A DNA stretch of 64,000 bases from Schleiferia thermophila (lineage in GTDB: Bacteria; Bacteroidota; Bacteroidia; Flavobacteriales; Schleiferiaceae). Below the pieces are notes generated by a model that saw nothing but the letters and a program-made list of their open reading frames with translations, was not told where the DNA came from and did no database searches. The position numbers were made by a program, and so were the translations under genes. The stretch is from positions 124,001-188,000 of the forward strand of contig NZ_QPJS01000002.1 in assembly GCF_003337435.1 (NCBI RefSeq), in the 5' to 3' direction. The first letter of the stretch is position 1; each line of letters begins with the position of its first letter. Positions 18,419 through 26,604 of the stretch are shown here, in pieces.

Positions 18419-19372
18419 ATGAAAATCATTGACATCATTAAAAACACTCAAAAAACACTGTTCACCTTTGAAATCCTTCCACCTCTCAAAGGAGACAACA
18501 TCTTCGATGTGTATGGCAACATTGACCCATTGATGGAATTCAACCCTCCCTTTATCAATGTGACCTACCACCGGGAAGAAACTGTGCTGAAACCTCTTCC
18601 CAACGGTTTGTACCAGAAAAAAGTAATCCGAAAACGACCAGGCACAGTTGGGCTCTGCGCTGCTATTATGCACCGCTACAAAGTAGAAGCCGTTCCCCAC
18701 CTGCTATGTGGAGGTTTTACCCGGGAGGAAACAGAGAACGTGCTCATTGAACTGGACTTTCTGGGCATACAAAACGTCCTTGCACTTCGAGGTGACTCTC
18801 AAAAAGGACAACGCTACTTCATCCCGGAGCCCGATGGCAATCACTACGCCTATCAACTGGTCGAACAAATACAAAACTTAAATAAGGGAATTTATCTCGA
18901 TGAAGAAATCGAAAACAACACACCCACCAACTTTTGTATCGGAGTGGCGGGTTATCCCGAAAAACATTTTGAAGCTCCGAATCTTCACATCGACATTCAA
19001 AACCTGAAGAGAAAGGTGGATGCCGGTGCAGATTACATCATCACCCAATTGTTTTTTGACAATCAGAAGTATTTTGATTTTGTAGACAAATGCAGAAATG
19101 CCGGTATCGGTGTTCCCATCATTCCGGGATTGAAGCCACTATCCACTAAAAAGCAACTTTCGCTGATTCCGCACATGTTTCACGTAGATATACCAGATGA
19201 ATTGTCCATTGAAATTCTGAAAGCAAAGGACAACCGGGCTGTCCGGCAGATTGGTATTGAGTGGACCATTCAGCAGTCAAAAGAGTTGATTAAGGCAGGT
19301 GTTCCTGTATTGCATTATTACTCGATGGGGAAAAGCGACAATATTTACCAGGTAGCTAAATCTGTGTTTTGA
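18419..19372 (+). CDS. metF: Methylenetetrahydrofolate reductase
   Basis: This 317-residue flavoenzyme reduces 5,10-methylenetetrahydrofolate to the 5-methyl form used by MetH. Family motifs are FTFEILPPLKGDNIFDVYGN at the start, PFINVTYHREE, HLLCGGFTREETENVLIELD, NVLALRGDS, and AGADYIITQLFFDNQKYFDF for flavin and folate contacts. The ATG at 18419 is preferred over the overlapping TTG at 18416. It lies 16 nt after metH and is therefore expected to be under the same SAM riboswitch. Length agrees with the bacterial family. Confidence 0.95.
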   Translation: MKIIDIIKNTQKTLFTFEILPPLKGDNIFDVYGNIDPLMEFNPPFINVTYHREETVLKPLPNGLYQKKVIRKRPGTVGLCAAIMHRYKVEAVPHLLCGGFTREETENVLIELDFLGIQNVLALRGDSQKGQRYFIPEPDGNHYAYQLVEQIQNLNKGIYLDEEIENNTPTNFCIGVAGYPEKHFEAPNLHIDIQNLKRKVDAGADYIITQLFFDNQKYFDFVDKCRNAGIGVPIIPGLKPLSTKKQLSLIPHMFHVDIPDELSIEILKAKDNRAVRQIGIEWTIQQSKELIKAGVPVLHYYSMGKSDNIYQVAKSVF

Positions 19373-19448
19373 TAAGGAAAAGCACAGTTACCCGAGATAA
19401 AAAGGTGTCTTGAAAATATAAAGTCCTCACATCGGAAGACTTAGGGAG

Positions 19449-19522
19449 TGGAGAATATCGGATTCGAACCGATGACCTCTACAATGCCATTGTAGCGCTC
19501 TAGCCAACTGAGCTAATTCCCC
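19449..19522 (-). tRNA. tRNA-Ala (anticodon GGC)
   Basis: The minus strand reads GGGGAATTAGCTCAGTTGG at the 5' end, an anticodon arm CTACA-ATGGCAT-TGTAG with anticodon GGC, the T-arm ATCGGTTCGAATCCGAT, and a 7-bp acceptor stem with one G-U pair followed by discriminator A. CCA is not encoded. It is a single tRNA gene with its own promoter at 19540-19570. Confidence 0.95.
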
Positions 19523-19539
19523 ATTCTGAAAAACGGCGG

Positions 19540-19570
19540 CAAAAGTAACAATCAGTATTTTTAAATCAAA
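19540..19570 (-). promoter_or_regulatory. Promoter of tRNA-Ala, TTTG-N19-TACTTTTG
   Basis: On the minus strand a -33 TTTG (19570-19567) and a -7 TACTTTTG (19547-19540) are separated by 19 nt, a full match to the Bacteroidota housekeeping promoter. The tRNA begins 17 nt downstream. Confidence 0.78.
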
Positions 19571-19671
19571 ACAAAATCCATGACCGTAGAATATTTTCAA
19601 AGATTCACCGGAATATTTAGGTGATTGTGAGGGAAAAGCCCCTATTTTCACGGCCATAAATTCAATCGTCT

Positions 19672-20541
19672 ATGAAAGGTATTGTATTGGCAGGCGGAAG
19701 CGGTACGCGACTTCACCCCCTTACACTAGCAGTGAGCAAACAGTTGATGCCGGTATACGATAAACCCATGATTTACTATCCGCTATCCACACTGCTATTG
19801 GCAGGAATTCGAGACATCCTGATCATCACCACTCCTCATGATATGCCTTTGTTTCAGAGATTGCTGGGTGATGGAAGCCGGATAGGCTGTACTTTTCAGT
19901 ACACTGTACAGCACCAACCCAATGGGCTTGCACAGGCATTTGTGCTGGGGAGGGATTTTATCGGTCACGACAGTGCAGCCCTAGTTTTAGGTGATAACAT
20001 TTTCTATGGTCAAGGGATGGGACGCCTGCTGGCCACCTGCGAAAATCCAAATGGGGGAATTGTATTTGCTTATCATGTGAGCGATCCGGAGCGCTATGGT
20101 GTAGTGGAATTTGACGAAAACAACAGGGTTCTTTCTATTGAAGAGAAACCAAAAAAACCTAAGTCCAACTATGCGGTGCCGGGTCTGTATTTTTACGACA
20201 ACGATGTAGTAAGAATTGCTGCCGAAATAAAACCCAGTGCCAGAGGTGAGTATGAGATCACGGACGTAAACAACGTGTATTTGCAGCAAGGTAGACTGGA
20301 GGTTCGCAAGCTCGAGCGTGGAACGGCATGGCTCGATACGGGAACTTTTACTTCACTGATGCAGGCGGGTCAGTTTGTACAAGTCATCGAAGAACGCCAA
20401 GGCCTTAAGATTGGCTGTATAGAGGAAATTGCCTGGCGCAAGGGATTTATCAACGATCAGGAGCTGGAGTCAGCGGCTGCTCCATTAATGAAAAGCGGGT
20501 ATGGGCAGTATCTGTTGAATTTACTCAAATTCAAAACTTAG
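19672..20541 (+). CDS. rfbA: Glucose-1-phosphate thymidylyltransferase
   Basis: This 289-residue nucleotidyltransferase makes dTDP-glucose from glucose-1-phosphate and dTTP, the first step toward dTDP-rhamnose for surface polysaccharides. Signature segments are [20 protein letters not shown] (nucleotide binding), [33 protein letters not shown], the catalytic-site segment [20 protein letters not shown], and [20 protein letters not shown]. Length is standard. The other dTDP-rhamnose genes are not beside it, which is common when this pathway is scattered in Bacteroidota. Confidence 0.95.
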   Translation: MKGIVLAGGSGTRLHPLTLAVSKQLMPVYDKPMIYYPLSTLLLAGIRDILIITTPHDMPLFQRLLGDGSRIGCTFQYTVQHQPNGLAQAFVLGRDFIGHDSAALVLGDNIFYGQGMGRLLATCENPNGGIVFAYHVSDPERYGVVEFDENNRVLSIEEKPKKPKSNYAVPGLYFYDNDVVRIAAEIKPSARGEYEITDVNNVYLQQGRLEVRKLERGTAWLDTGTFTSLMQAGQFVQVIEERQGLKIGCIEEIAWRKGFINDQELESAAAPLMKSGYGQYLLNLLKFKT

Positions 20542-20568
20542 TCTGTCAATGAATGATAGACATCCGTT

Positions 20569-20601
20569 TTTGTGGGGTAAAACCTTGAGCGGTTATCTTT
20601 G
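20569..20601 (+). promoter_or_regulatory. Promoter of the superoxide dismutase gene
   Basis: TTTG (20569-20572) and TATCTTTG (20594-20601) are separated by 21 nt and match the -33/-7 pattern of Bacteroidota. The start codon lies 33 nt after the -7 element. Confidence 0.72.
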
Positions 20602-20634
20602 TTGCTCTTGTAAAACCAAAAAAACCAAATACCT

Positions 20635-21246
20635 ATGGCATTCACCTTACCATCCCTGCCGTATGACAAGGCAGCTTTAGAGCCTCACATAGATGCTATG
20701 ACCATGGAAATACACCATGGAAAGCACCATGCTGCTTATGTCAACAATCTCAATGCTGCCATTCAGGGCACTGAGTATGAAAACAAAAGCATCGAAGAGC
20801 TGATGTCTATGGTCAGCAAACTCTCTGTAGCCGTGAGAAACAATGGTGGAGGGCATTATAACCACACGCTATTCTGGACCATTATGGCGCCAAATGGAGG
20901 AGGTACTCCATCCGGTGAACTGGCCGCAGCTATCGATAGTCAGTTTGGTTCATTTGACAAGATGAAGGAAGATTTCAACAAGGCAGCTGCTACACGCTTC
21001 GGTTCCGGTTGGGCATGGCTCTGTGTAGGTGCTGACAAGAAGCTCTTCATCACCAGTACACCGAATCAGGACAATCCTCTGATGGATATTGCTGAGCAGA
21101 AGGGGACCCCAATACTTGGCCTGGATGTTTGGGAGCATGCTTATTATCTAAAATACCAAAACCGGCGACCAGAATATATTGCAGCTTTTTGGAATGTAGT
21201 TAACTGGCCGGAAGTAGCGCGTCGTTATCAGGAAGCCGTTAAATAG
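20635..21246 (+). CDS. sodA: Superoxide dismutase, Mn/Fe type
   Basis: This 203-residue enzyme converts superoxide to oxygen and hydrogen peroxide. It begins with the N-terminal helix [20 protein letters not shown]. Metal ligands are visible in [17 protein letters not shown] (first His), [12 protein letters not shown] (second His) and the C-terminal [19 protein letters not shown] (Asp and His). The segment [12 protein letters not shown] carries the outer-sphere glutamine in the position typical of Mn enzymes, so Mn or cambialistic use is likely. There is no signal peptide, so it is cytosolic. It is a single-gene transcript with its own promoter and terminator. Confidence 0.95.
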   Translation: MAFTLPSLPYDKAALEPHIDAMTMEIHHGKHHAAYVNNLNAAIQGTEYENKSIEELMSMVSKLSVAVRNNGGGHYNHTLFWTIMAPNGGGTPSGELAAAIDSQFGSFDKMKEDFNKAAATRFGSGWAWLCVGADKKLFITSTPNQDNPLMDIAEQKGTPILGLDVWEHAYYLKYQNRRPEYIAAFWNVVNWPEVARRYQEAVK

Positions 21247-21270
21247 AACATCCAATAGGACAAACTTCAA

Positions 21271-21297
21271 AAGCCCCATAGTTTGGGGCTTTTTTTG
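21271..21297 (+). terminator. Intrinsic terminator after superoxide dismutase
   Basis: Stem AAGCCCC / GGGGCTT (21271-21291) with a 7-nt loop is followed by a T-run. It lies 24 nt past the stop codon. Confidence 0.92.
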
Positions 21298-21340
21298 TGC
21301 AATCATGGGCATGTAGTTTTGTGCTTTTATTTTGTTGCAA

Positions 21341-22336
21341 ATGAATAGAAAACCTTGTGTAGCCGTTTTTTACGGGGGGTATAGCGCTGAACGAGAAATT
21401 TCTTTGAAATCTGGAAAGGTGGTCTATGAGCATCTATCGGATGAGAAATTCAGAAAGTATCTGGTAGATGTGCGAGAGGAGGGGTTGTTTGTTCAGACAG
21501 ACAGAGGTGAAGTGCCGTTGAGTTTGCAGCCTTTTGGATTTGGATCTGAGAGTGGTTTTGTGAGGTTTGACGTCGTGTTTATTGCCATACATGGCACACC
21601 CGGAGAGGATGGTATCTTGCAGGGGATGCTTGATTTGCTGCGGATTCCTTATACTACTGCAGGGGTGCTGCCGATGGCACTTACCTTCAGCAAAGCGGAA
21701 TGTAATGCATACCTTCAAAAAATGGGCATTGCGGTGCCTAAAGGAATTTATACTACTTCGATGCCATCTGAAAGAGATATTGAAAGAGACCTTAGCTATC
21801 CGGTCTTTGTAAAGCCGTCAAGGAGCGGTAGCAGTATAGGAGTATCGAAGGTAACGGATGCTGCCGGTTTGATGCCGGCCTTTGAAAAAGCCTATCGTAT
21901 TGATCGGCTGGTATTGATAGAAGAAATGGTAAAAGGCATAGAGGTTTCCTGTGGTGTTTCGGATGTATTTGGTCAGGTACTGGCTATGGAGACTACCGAA
22001 ATTGTTCCGGCTGGGGAGTTTTTTGACTACCATGCCAAATACAGTGGCCAGTCGCAGGAAATCACTCCGGCTCGTATCAGTAGAGAGGCTTCGGAATTTG
22101 TAAAGAGGACCTCTGAAATTGTCTATAAAGTACTAGGGCTGAGGGGTTTGGTCAGAATAGATTATATTGTGCCTGAGGCGGGCACTCCGATATTAATAGA
22201 AATAAACACGGTACCTGGCTTGTCCGGGCAGTCCATTTTACCGAAACAGGCTCAATATCTGGGAATTTCTCTGGAGGAGTTGTTTGATGCCTGTATCTTT
22301 AGTGCACTGAAAAAAAATCCTCAATGGAGCGAATAG
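21341..22336 (+). CDS. ddl: D-alanine--D-alanine ligase
   Basis: This ATP-grasp ligase makes the D-Ala-D-Ala dipeptide for peptidoglycan. From ATG 21341 it has 331 residues (MNRKPCVAVFYGGYSAEREI); the TTG at 21332 adds only three. Core motifs are VVFIAIHGTPGEDGILQGML, YPVFVKPSRSGSSIGVSKV, VLIEEMVKGIEVSCGVSD, LRGLVRIDYIVPEAG and LIEINTVPGLSGQSILPKQA. The C-terminus overlaps coaD by 13 nt. Pairing a cell-wall gene with coaD is a chance-looking but tight operon. The enzyme is cytosolic. Confidence 0.95.
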   Translation: MNRKPCVAVFYGGYSAEREISLKSGKVVYEHLSDEKFRKYLVDVREEGLFVQTDRGEVPLSLQPFGFGSESGFVRFDVVFIAIHGTPGEDGILQGMLDLLRIPYTTAGVLPMALTFSKAECNAYLQKMGIAVPKGIYTTSMPSERDIERDLSYPVFVKPSRSGSSIGVSKVTDAAGLMPAFEKAYRIDRLVLIEEMVKGIEVSCGVSDVFGQVLAMETTEIVPAGEFFDYHAKYSGQSQEITPARISREASEFVKRTSEIVYKVLGLRGLVRIDYIVPEAGTPILIEINTVPGLSGQSILPKQAQYLGISLEELFDACIFSALKKNPQWSE

Positions 22337-22782
22337 CGGTATTTCCAGGTTCATTTGATCCGATCACCAAAGGTCATTATGATGTGATTTGCAGGGCTGC
22401 CGAGCTTTTTGACAGAATCATTGTGGCGGTGGGAGTTAATTCGAGCAAGACGTATATGTTTTCGCTTGAGCAGCGCATGGAATGGATCAGGAAAACATTT
22501 CAAAACAGACCAAATATTGCGGTGGACTCTTATGAGGGACTAACGGTAAACTACTGCAAGCGTGTAAATGCCCGTTTTATTTTGAGGGGTTTGCGGAATC
22601 CGGCTGATTTTGAGTTTGAGAAAGCTGTGGCGCAGACCAACAGGAAGTTGATGCCTGAAATCGATACGGTGTTTTTATTGACTTCGGCCGGTCATTCATC
22701 TATTTCGAGCAGCATTGTGCGGGATGTAATCAGGAACGGAGGTGATTACACTTTGCTGGTGCCGGAGGCTGTACGTTTGTAG
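22324..22782 (+). CDS. coaD: Phosphopantetheine adenylyltransferase
   Basis: This 152-residue enzyme catalyses the penultimate step of coenzyme A synthesis, joining 4'-phosphopantetheine and ATP. The nucleotidyltransferase motif is AVFPGSFDPITKGHYDVICR, followed by IIVAVGVNSSKTYMFSLEQR, the conserved NARFILRGLRNPADFEFEKA and SSISSSIVRDVIRNGGD. Length agrees with the family. Its ATG is inside the end of ddl, so translation is coupled. A family A repeat lies downstream but in the opposite direction; it belongs to the converging folE gene. Confidence 0.95.
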   Translation: MERIAVFPGSFDPITKGHYDVICRAAELFDRIIVAVGVNSSKTYMFSLEQRMEWIRKTFQNRPNIAVDSYEGLTVNYCKRVNARFILRGLRNPADFEFEKAVAQTNRKLMPEIDTVFLLTSAGHSSISSSIVRDVIRNGGDYTLLVPEAVRL

Positions 22783-22831
22783 ATGGTTGCTGCAGGAAAT
22801 GCAGTGTAGGGGGTGGAGGATTGGGGGTTAA

Positions 22832-23006
22832 GCGCCAGGGCGGAGGCGGATATGAGCCGCAGCGGGCGGGTGATATGGCACACGGGCGAGGAGGCGGAGC
22901 GGGAGCGAGCCACCGCAGCCCGATGTGCTATACCCGATCCGCAAGGGGAATAGGAGCCGTAGACCGGCCCCCGGCCGCTCGCGGAAAGCGGCCGGGGGAG
23001 GCGCCC
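22832..23006 (-). repeat. GC-rich structured repeat, family A, copy 3
   Basis: Read on the minus strand it begins TTGGGCGCCTCCCCC 29 nt after the folE stop codon and ends CGCCCTGGCGC. The first hairpin is identical to that of copy 2 (CCCCCGGCCGCT, loop TTCCGCG). The second stem has changed bases on both arms relative to copy 2 (TATAGCACA against TGTGCCATA, one mismatch), so the pairing is largely kept. It occupies most of the coaD-folE gap. Confidence 0.85.
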
Positions 23007-23034
23007 AATAAAAACAGGATTTTGAAATTTGAGT

Positions 23035-23721
23035 TTAAACTCCGAATTGTGTATTGAGGCCGATGAGGTCAAGGAATTCTTTTTTCACGGCTTCTTGCTG
23101 GAAGCGTCCGCCATATTCGGCTGTGACGGTGGAGGAGTCGATATCGCGAATTCCGCGGGAGTTGACGCAGAGGTGCTTGGCGTCGATGACACAGGCTACA
23201 TCCGGGGTTCCGAGGGCATGCTGTAGGGTACGGACGATTTGCTTGGTCATGCGCTCCTGAACCTGGGGCCGCCGGGCGTAGTAATCGACGATACGGTTCA
23301 TCTTGCTTAGGCCAATGACGGTGCCTGCGCTGATGTAACCGATGTGTGCACGGCCCACGATGGGCAGGAAGTGATGCTCGCAGGTGCTGTACACGACGAT
23401 GTTTTTTTCTACGAGCATTTCGCCGTATTTGTATTTGTTTTCGAAGGTGCTCAGGGTGGGCATGTTGGCCGGGTCTAGTCCAGCAAAGAGTTCGTTGACC
23501 ATCATTTCGGCGACTCGAAGTGGGGTGCCTCTGAGGCTGTCGTCGGTCAGGTCGAGGCCGAGGGTTTCCATGATGGCGCGAAAGTGGTCTTGGATTTTTT
23601 GTATTTTTACTTCGTTGGGAATGCTGAAGGCGTCGGGTCTGAGGGGGTTCTCAGGGCTTGAGGCGGTGTGAGTATCTCCGAAGTAGTCTTCGCGTTGGTC
23701 TTTCAAAGGCTTGAGTTCCAT
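23035..23721 (-). CDS. folE: GTP cyclohydrolase I
   Basis: This 228-residue enzyme converts GTP to dihydroneopterin triphosphate, the entry to folate synthesis. The zinc and catalytic residues are visible in VVYSTCEHHFLPIVGRAHIG (Cys and two His) and VACVIDAKHLCVNSRGI. The other conserved block is GLSKMNRIVDYYARRPQVQE. A charged N-terminal extension of about 40 residues precedes the catalytic domain. Upstream is a -7 element at 23745-23752; downstream is a family A repeat. Folate made here would feed the MetF/MetH pair in the window, although the genes are unlinked in transcription. Confidence 0.95.
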   Translation of the reverse strand: MELKPLKDQREDYFGDTHTASSPENPLRPDAFSIPNEVKIQKIQDHFRAIMETLGLDLTDDSLRGTPLRVAEMMVNELFAGLDPANMPTLSTFENKYKYGEMLVEKNIVVYSTCEHHFLPIVGRAHIGYISAGTVIGLSKMNRIVDYYARRPQVQERMTKQIVRTLQHALGTPDVACVIDAKHLCVNSRGIRDIDSSTVTAEYGGRFQQEAVKKEFLDLIGLNTQFGV

Positions 23722-23744
23722 TTAAATCCTTTTGAAAATGTACG

Positions 23745-23752
23745 CAAAGGTA
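23745..23752 (-). promoter_or_regulatory. Promoter -7 element of folE
   Basis: TACCTTTG on the minus strand matches TAnnTTTG. A TTTG upstream (23780-23777) is 24 nt away, longer than the 19-21 nt seen for other promoters here, so the -33 element is uncertain. Confidence 0.55.
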
Positions 23753-23785
23753 GCTGTAATGTTTGTGAAGCTGTTACAAATATTT

Positions 23786-24820
23786 TCAGTGTATAATGTT
23801 AACTTCTGGTTGTAGGGTTATGCCGAATTTGTGTTGGATATCGGCCATAATGGTTTGTGCGTGGTTCCAGAGTTCTTTTCCGGTGGCGTTGCCGTAGTTT
23901 ACGAGTACGAGGGCTTGTTTTTCATGCATTCCTACGTTTCCGATGCGTCGGCCTTTCCAACCGGCTTTTTCGATGAGCCATCCGGCGGGGATTTTCGTTC
24001 CTTCGGGGGTGGGATAGGTGGGCAGGTCGGGGTAATGGGATTTGAGTTGGTTGGCTTTTTCGGCTGATATGATGGGGTTTTTAAAGAAACTTCCGCAGTT
24101 GCCCAGGATGGCCGGGTCGGGGAGTTTGCTTTGTCGGATGGCAATGACTGCTTGGCTGATGTGGTGTATGGTGGGGTTGGTCACGTTCATTTTTTGCAGT
24201 TCGTCGGTTATGGTGCCGTAGTGGGTGTGGAGTTGGTGGTTTTTGGTTGTGAGTTTTAGGGTGATGGAGGTAATGGCAAAGCGGTCTTTGAGCTGATGTT
24301 TGAAGATAGATTCCCGGTAGCCGAAATGGCATTCCTGGTTGGAGAGGGTGATTTTTTCACCGGTTAATAAATGAATGCCGGATACGGATTCGAGCACCTG
24401 AGAGAGTTCTACGCCATATGCACCGATGTTTTGTACGGGTGCCGTGCCGCAATTGCCGGGGATGAGGCTGAGATTTTCGATGCCGCCCAGGTTGTTTTCA
24501 AGGGCATATAGGACGGTTTGGTGCCAGTTTTCACCGGCGGCTGCGGTGAGTGTGGCCATGGAGTTTTGAGAAGGGCGGATGTGGCGGCCGCGGAGGTCGA
24601 GGTGAAGGATGGCTCCGTCATAGAAATCGTTGACGAAGAGCATATTGCTGCCACCTCCGAGAAGCAGGTATTTATTTTGTCGGAAAAATCCTGATGAGGC
24701 TAATGTGAGGAGCTGGTGTTCGTGGGTGATGTGGTAAAACAGAGCACAATGAAGCTGAAGTCCGAATGTATTGTGTCTGGAAAGGTCATAGTGGTAGTGC
24801 GGTATGGGCGGGTGTGGCAT
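23786..24820 (-). CDS. murB: UDP-N-acetylmuramate dehydrogenase
   Basis: This 344-residue flavoenzyme reduces UDP-GlcNAc-enolpyruvate to UDP-MurNAc in peptidoglycan synthesis. It starts with the FAD-binding module (LSRHNTFGLQLHCALFYHI, LLGGGSNMLF, then LSLIPGNCGTAPVQNIGAYG). The active-site tyrosine (FGYRESIFK) and the catalytic serine (LGNCGSFFKNP) follow, with the C-terminal glutamate in GITLQPEVNII. Length and the tyrosine loop identify it as type I, like the Escherichia coli enzyme. Its ATG overlaps the stop of the aminotransferase gene by one base (TGATG), so the two are co-translated. Confidence 0.95.
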   Translation of the reverse strand: MPHPPIPHYHYDLSRHNTFGLQLHCALFYHITHEHQLLTLASSGFFRQNKYLLLGGGSNMLFVNDFYDGAILHLDLRGRHIRPSQNSMATLTAAAGENWHQTVLYALENNLGGIENLSLIPGNCGTAPVQNIGAYGVELSQVLESVSGIHLLTGEKITLSNQECHFGYRESIFKHQLKDRFAITSITLKLTTKNHQLHTHYGTITDELQKMNVTNPTIHHISQAVIAIRQSKLPDPAILGNCGSFFKNPIISAEKANQLKSHYPDLPTYPTPEGTKIPAGWLIEKAGWKGRRIGNVGMHEKQALVLVNYGNATGKELWNHAQTIMADIQHKFGITLQPEVNIIH

Positions 24821-26016
24821 CAGGCTTTGTTTGGGTAGTGGGTAAGGGCATGTCTGAGGATTTCGACGGAGTGTTGTAAATCGTCAGCTTTGAGCACATA
24901 AGCCAGGCGGACTTCATTTTCACCTTTGTGGGGTGTGGCATAGAATCCATTGGCGGGGGCGACCATCACGGTGTGTTCCTGGTAAGAAAATTCGGCGAGT
25001 AGCCAGCGGGCAAAATCTTCGGCATTGTGTACCGGTAGTTTGGCTACACAGTAGAAGGCGCCTTTAGGTTTGGGACAGTAGACTCCCGGGATGCTGTTGA
25101 GTCCGTCAACGAGGATGTTTCGTCTGTGGGTGTATTCGCTGATGACGGCATCGAAGTAGCTCTGAGGTGTATCGAGTGCTGCTTCGGCGGCAATTTGTCC
25201 GAGTGTGGGTGGGCTTAGTCTGGCCTGGGCAAATTTCAGTGCTGTGGCCATGAGTTTTTTGTTGCGGCTGATGAGGGTCCCGATTCTGACGCCACACATG
25301 GAGTATCTTTTTGATACGGAGTCAATGACGATGGCGTGCTCTTCCAATCCTTCCAGGTTGAGGATGGAGTGATGTCGGGTGCCGTCGTATGCAAATTCGC
25401 GGTATACTTCGTCGGCTATGAGAAAGAGGTCGTGTTTCAGGCATAGGTCGCGCAGCTTGAGCAATTCTTGAAGGCTATAGAGATAACCGGTCGGATTACC
25501 TGGATTGCAGATAATAATTGCGCGGGTGCGAGGTGTGATCCAGCTTTCAAATTGCTCAATGTCGGGGAGAGCAAACCCGGTGTCGATGGTGCTTGTGACG
25601 GGGATTACCTTCACGCCGGCTGAGATGGCAAATCCGTTGTAATTGGCATAGAATGGTTCTGGAACAATGACTTCATCGCCGAGGTCGCAAATGGAATTTA
25701 GGGCGAAGGTAATGGCTTCGGAACCGCCGGTTGTAATCATCAAGTCGGTATATTCGATGCCAATGCCGTAAATGGCGTAGTAGTCTGCCAGTTTTCGACG
25801 GTAGTTTTCTATGCCAGCGGAGTGGCTGTATTCGATGACTTTGTGGTTGAAGTTTCGAATAGCTTCGAGGGCTACTTCAGGAGTAGGGATATCGGGCTGG
25901 CCGATATTGAGATGGTATACCTTGGTTCCTTTTCGCTTGGCGGCTTCAGCAAAGGGTACCAGCTTTCGGATGGGGGATTCGGGCATTTGAAGACCCTTCT
26001 TAGATATTCCTGGCAT
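24820..26016 (-). CDS. Pyridoxal-phosphate aminotransferase, class I/II
   Basis: This 398-residue protein belongs to fold-type I aminotransferases of the aspartate aminotransferase group. It starts with KGLQMPESPIRKLVPFAEAA. It shows the substrate-loop segment YHLNIGQPDIPTPEVALEAI, the aspartate-binding motif IICNPGNPTGYLYS and LIADEVYREFAYDG, and the PLP lysine in DSVSKRYSMCGVRIG. The C-terminal arginine lies in GENEVRLAYVLK. The amino acid it uses cannot be told from sequence alone. It is coupled to murB. An intrinsic terminator of the upstream DUF1573 gene ends only about 14 nt before its start codon. Confidence 0.9.
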   Translation of the reverse strand: MPGISKKGLQMPESPIRKLVPFAEAAKRKGTKVYHLNIGQPDIPTPEVALEAIRNFNHKVIEYSHSAGIENYRRKLADYYAIYGIGIEYTDLMITTGGSEAITFALNSICDLGDEVIVPEPFYANYNGFAISAGVKVIPVTSTIDTGFALPDIEQFESWITPRTRAIIICNPGNPTGYLYSLQELLKLRDLCLKHDLFLIADEVYREFAYDGTRHHSILNLEGLEEHAIVIDSVSKRYSMCGVRIGTLISRNKKLMATALKFAQARLSPPTLGQIAAEAALDTPQSYFDAVISEYTHRRNILVDGLNSIPGVYCPKPKGAFYCVAKLPVHNAEDFARWLLAEFSYQEHTVMVAPANGFYATPHKGENEVRLAYVLKADDLQHSVEILRHALTHYPNKA

Positions 26017-26030
26017 ATGATGGATTTTTT

Positions 26031-26056
26031 AAAAAACAAACCCGCCTGATGGCGGG
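26031..26056 (-). terminator. Intrinsic terminator after the DUF1573 gene
   Basis: The minus strand reads CCCGCC-ATCA-GGCGGG followed by TTTGTTTTTT. It sits between the DUF1573 stop (26085) and the aminotransferase start (26016). It leaves almost no room for a separate leader. Confidence 0.88.
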
Positions 26057-26064
26057 CGAAGTTA
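26057..26064 (-). promoter_or_regulatory. Possible -7 element of the aminotransferase-murB operon
   Basis: TAACTTCG (minus strand) resembles the -7 consensus with one difference, the same one seen in TACTTTCG before lpd. It abuts the terminator hairpin, so a transcript started here would begin within or after the first arm and would escape termination. Confidence 0.35.
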
Positions 26065-26084
26065 ATTATGAAAAGGGTGATGGT

Positions 26085-26528
26085 TTACCGGTTCATTACT
26101 GGGCTGGTTTCCTGATTGATGGGTGCAGCCTGAGCAGATGGTGTAAGTACTTCGCCTTTTACGGTAAAGCTTACTGTGCCGTCCGGTCCGTTGTTAATGG
26201 CGTTGGAATAGATTTTTACGGTTTTGCTGAAGGGTCCTATGCGGGAAGTATCGTAATTAACGCGCAGTACGGCTTTCTTTTTGGGCATGATAGGTTCTTT
26301 TGGCCACTCGGGCACTGTACAGCCACAACTTCCTGTGGCATTTTGAATGATCAGGGGTTCATTGCCTGTATTTACAATGACAAATTCACGAACGCGCTCA
26401 CTGTTTTGAGCTATTTTTCCGTAGTCCAATTCAGATTTTTCGAAGGTGATAATCGGTCCGTTTTTCTTCTGGGCATAAGCTGCGGCTGCCAACAGAACGA
26501 CTAATGCGGTTGAAAGTAATTTTTTCAT
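26085..26528 (-). CDS. Exported DUF1573 protein
   Basis: This 147-residue protein has a signal peptide (MKKLLSTALVVLLAAAAYAQ) and one DUF1573 domain. The domain is an immunoglobulin-like beta-sandwich of the type often called ASH/MSP-like, with ITFEKSELDYGKIAQ, FVIVNTGNEPLIIQNATGSC, the CGC pair and TVKIYSNAINNGPDGTVSFT. Such proteins are abundant in the Bacteroidota periplasm, with no defined biochemical role. The last 20 residues are a proline- and glutamine-rich tail. It has a consensus -7 element upstream and its own terminator. Confidence 0.9.
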   Translation of the reverse strand: MKKLLSTALVVLLAAAAYAQKKNGPIITFEKSELDYGKIAQNSERVREFVIVNTGNEPLIIQNATGSCGCTVPEWPKEPIMPKKKAVLRVNYDTSRIGPFSKTVKIYSNAINNGPDGTVSFTVKGEVLTPSAQAAPINQETSPVMNR

Positions 26529-26555
26529 GGGGATCGAAGTTTTTTAGTTTTTAAA

Positions 26556-26563
26556 CAAAATTA
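26556..26563 (-). promoter_or_regulatory. Promoter -7 element of the DUF1573 gene
   Basis: TAATTTTG on the minus strand matches TAnnTTTG and lies 27 nt before the start codon. No clear -33 element was found. Confidence 0.5.
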
Positions 26564-26604
26564 CAACTACAATGCCATTGTCACATGTAAAAAAGCAAAT
26601 GGAA

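Noticed and set aside
19427-19657. 76-codon minus-strand open frame containing the text LAQLARALQWHCRGHRFE
   Set aside because: It is a translation of the tRNA-Ala gene and flanks, a well-known spurious frame type.
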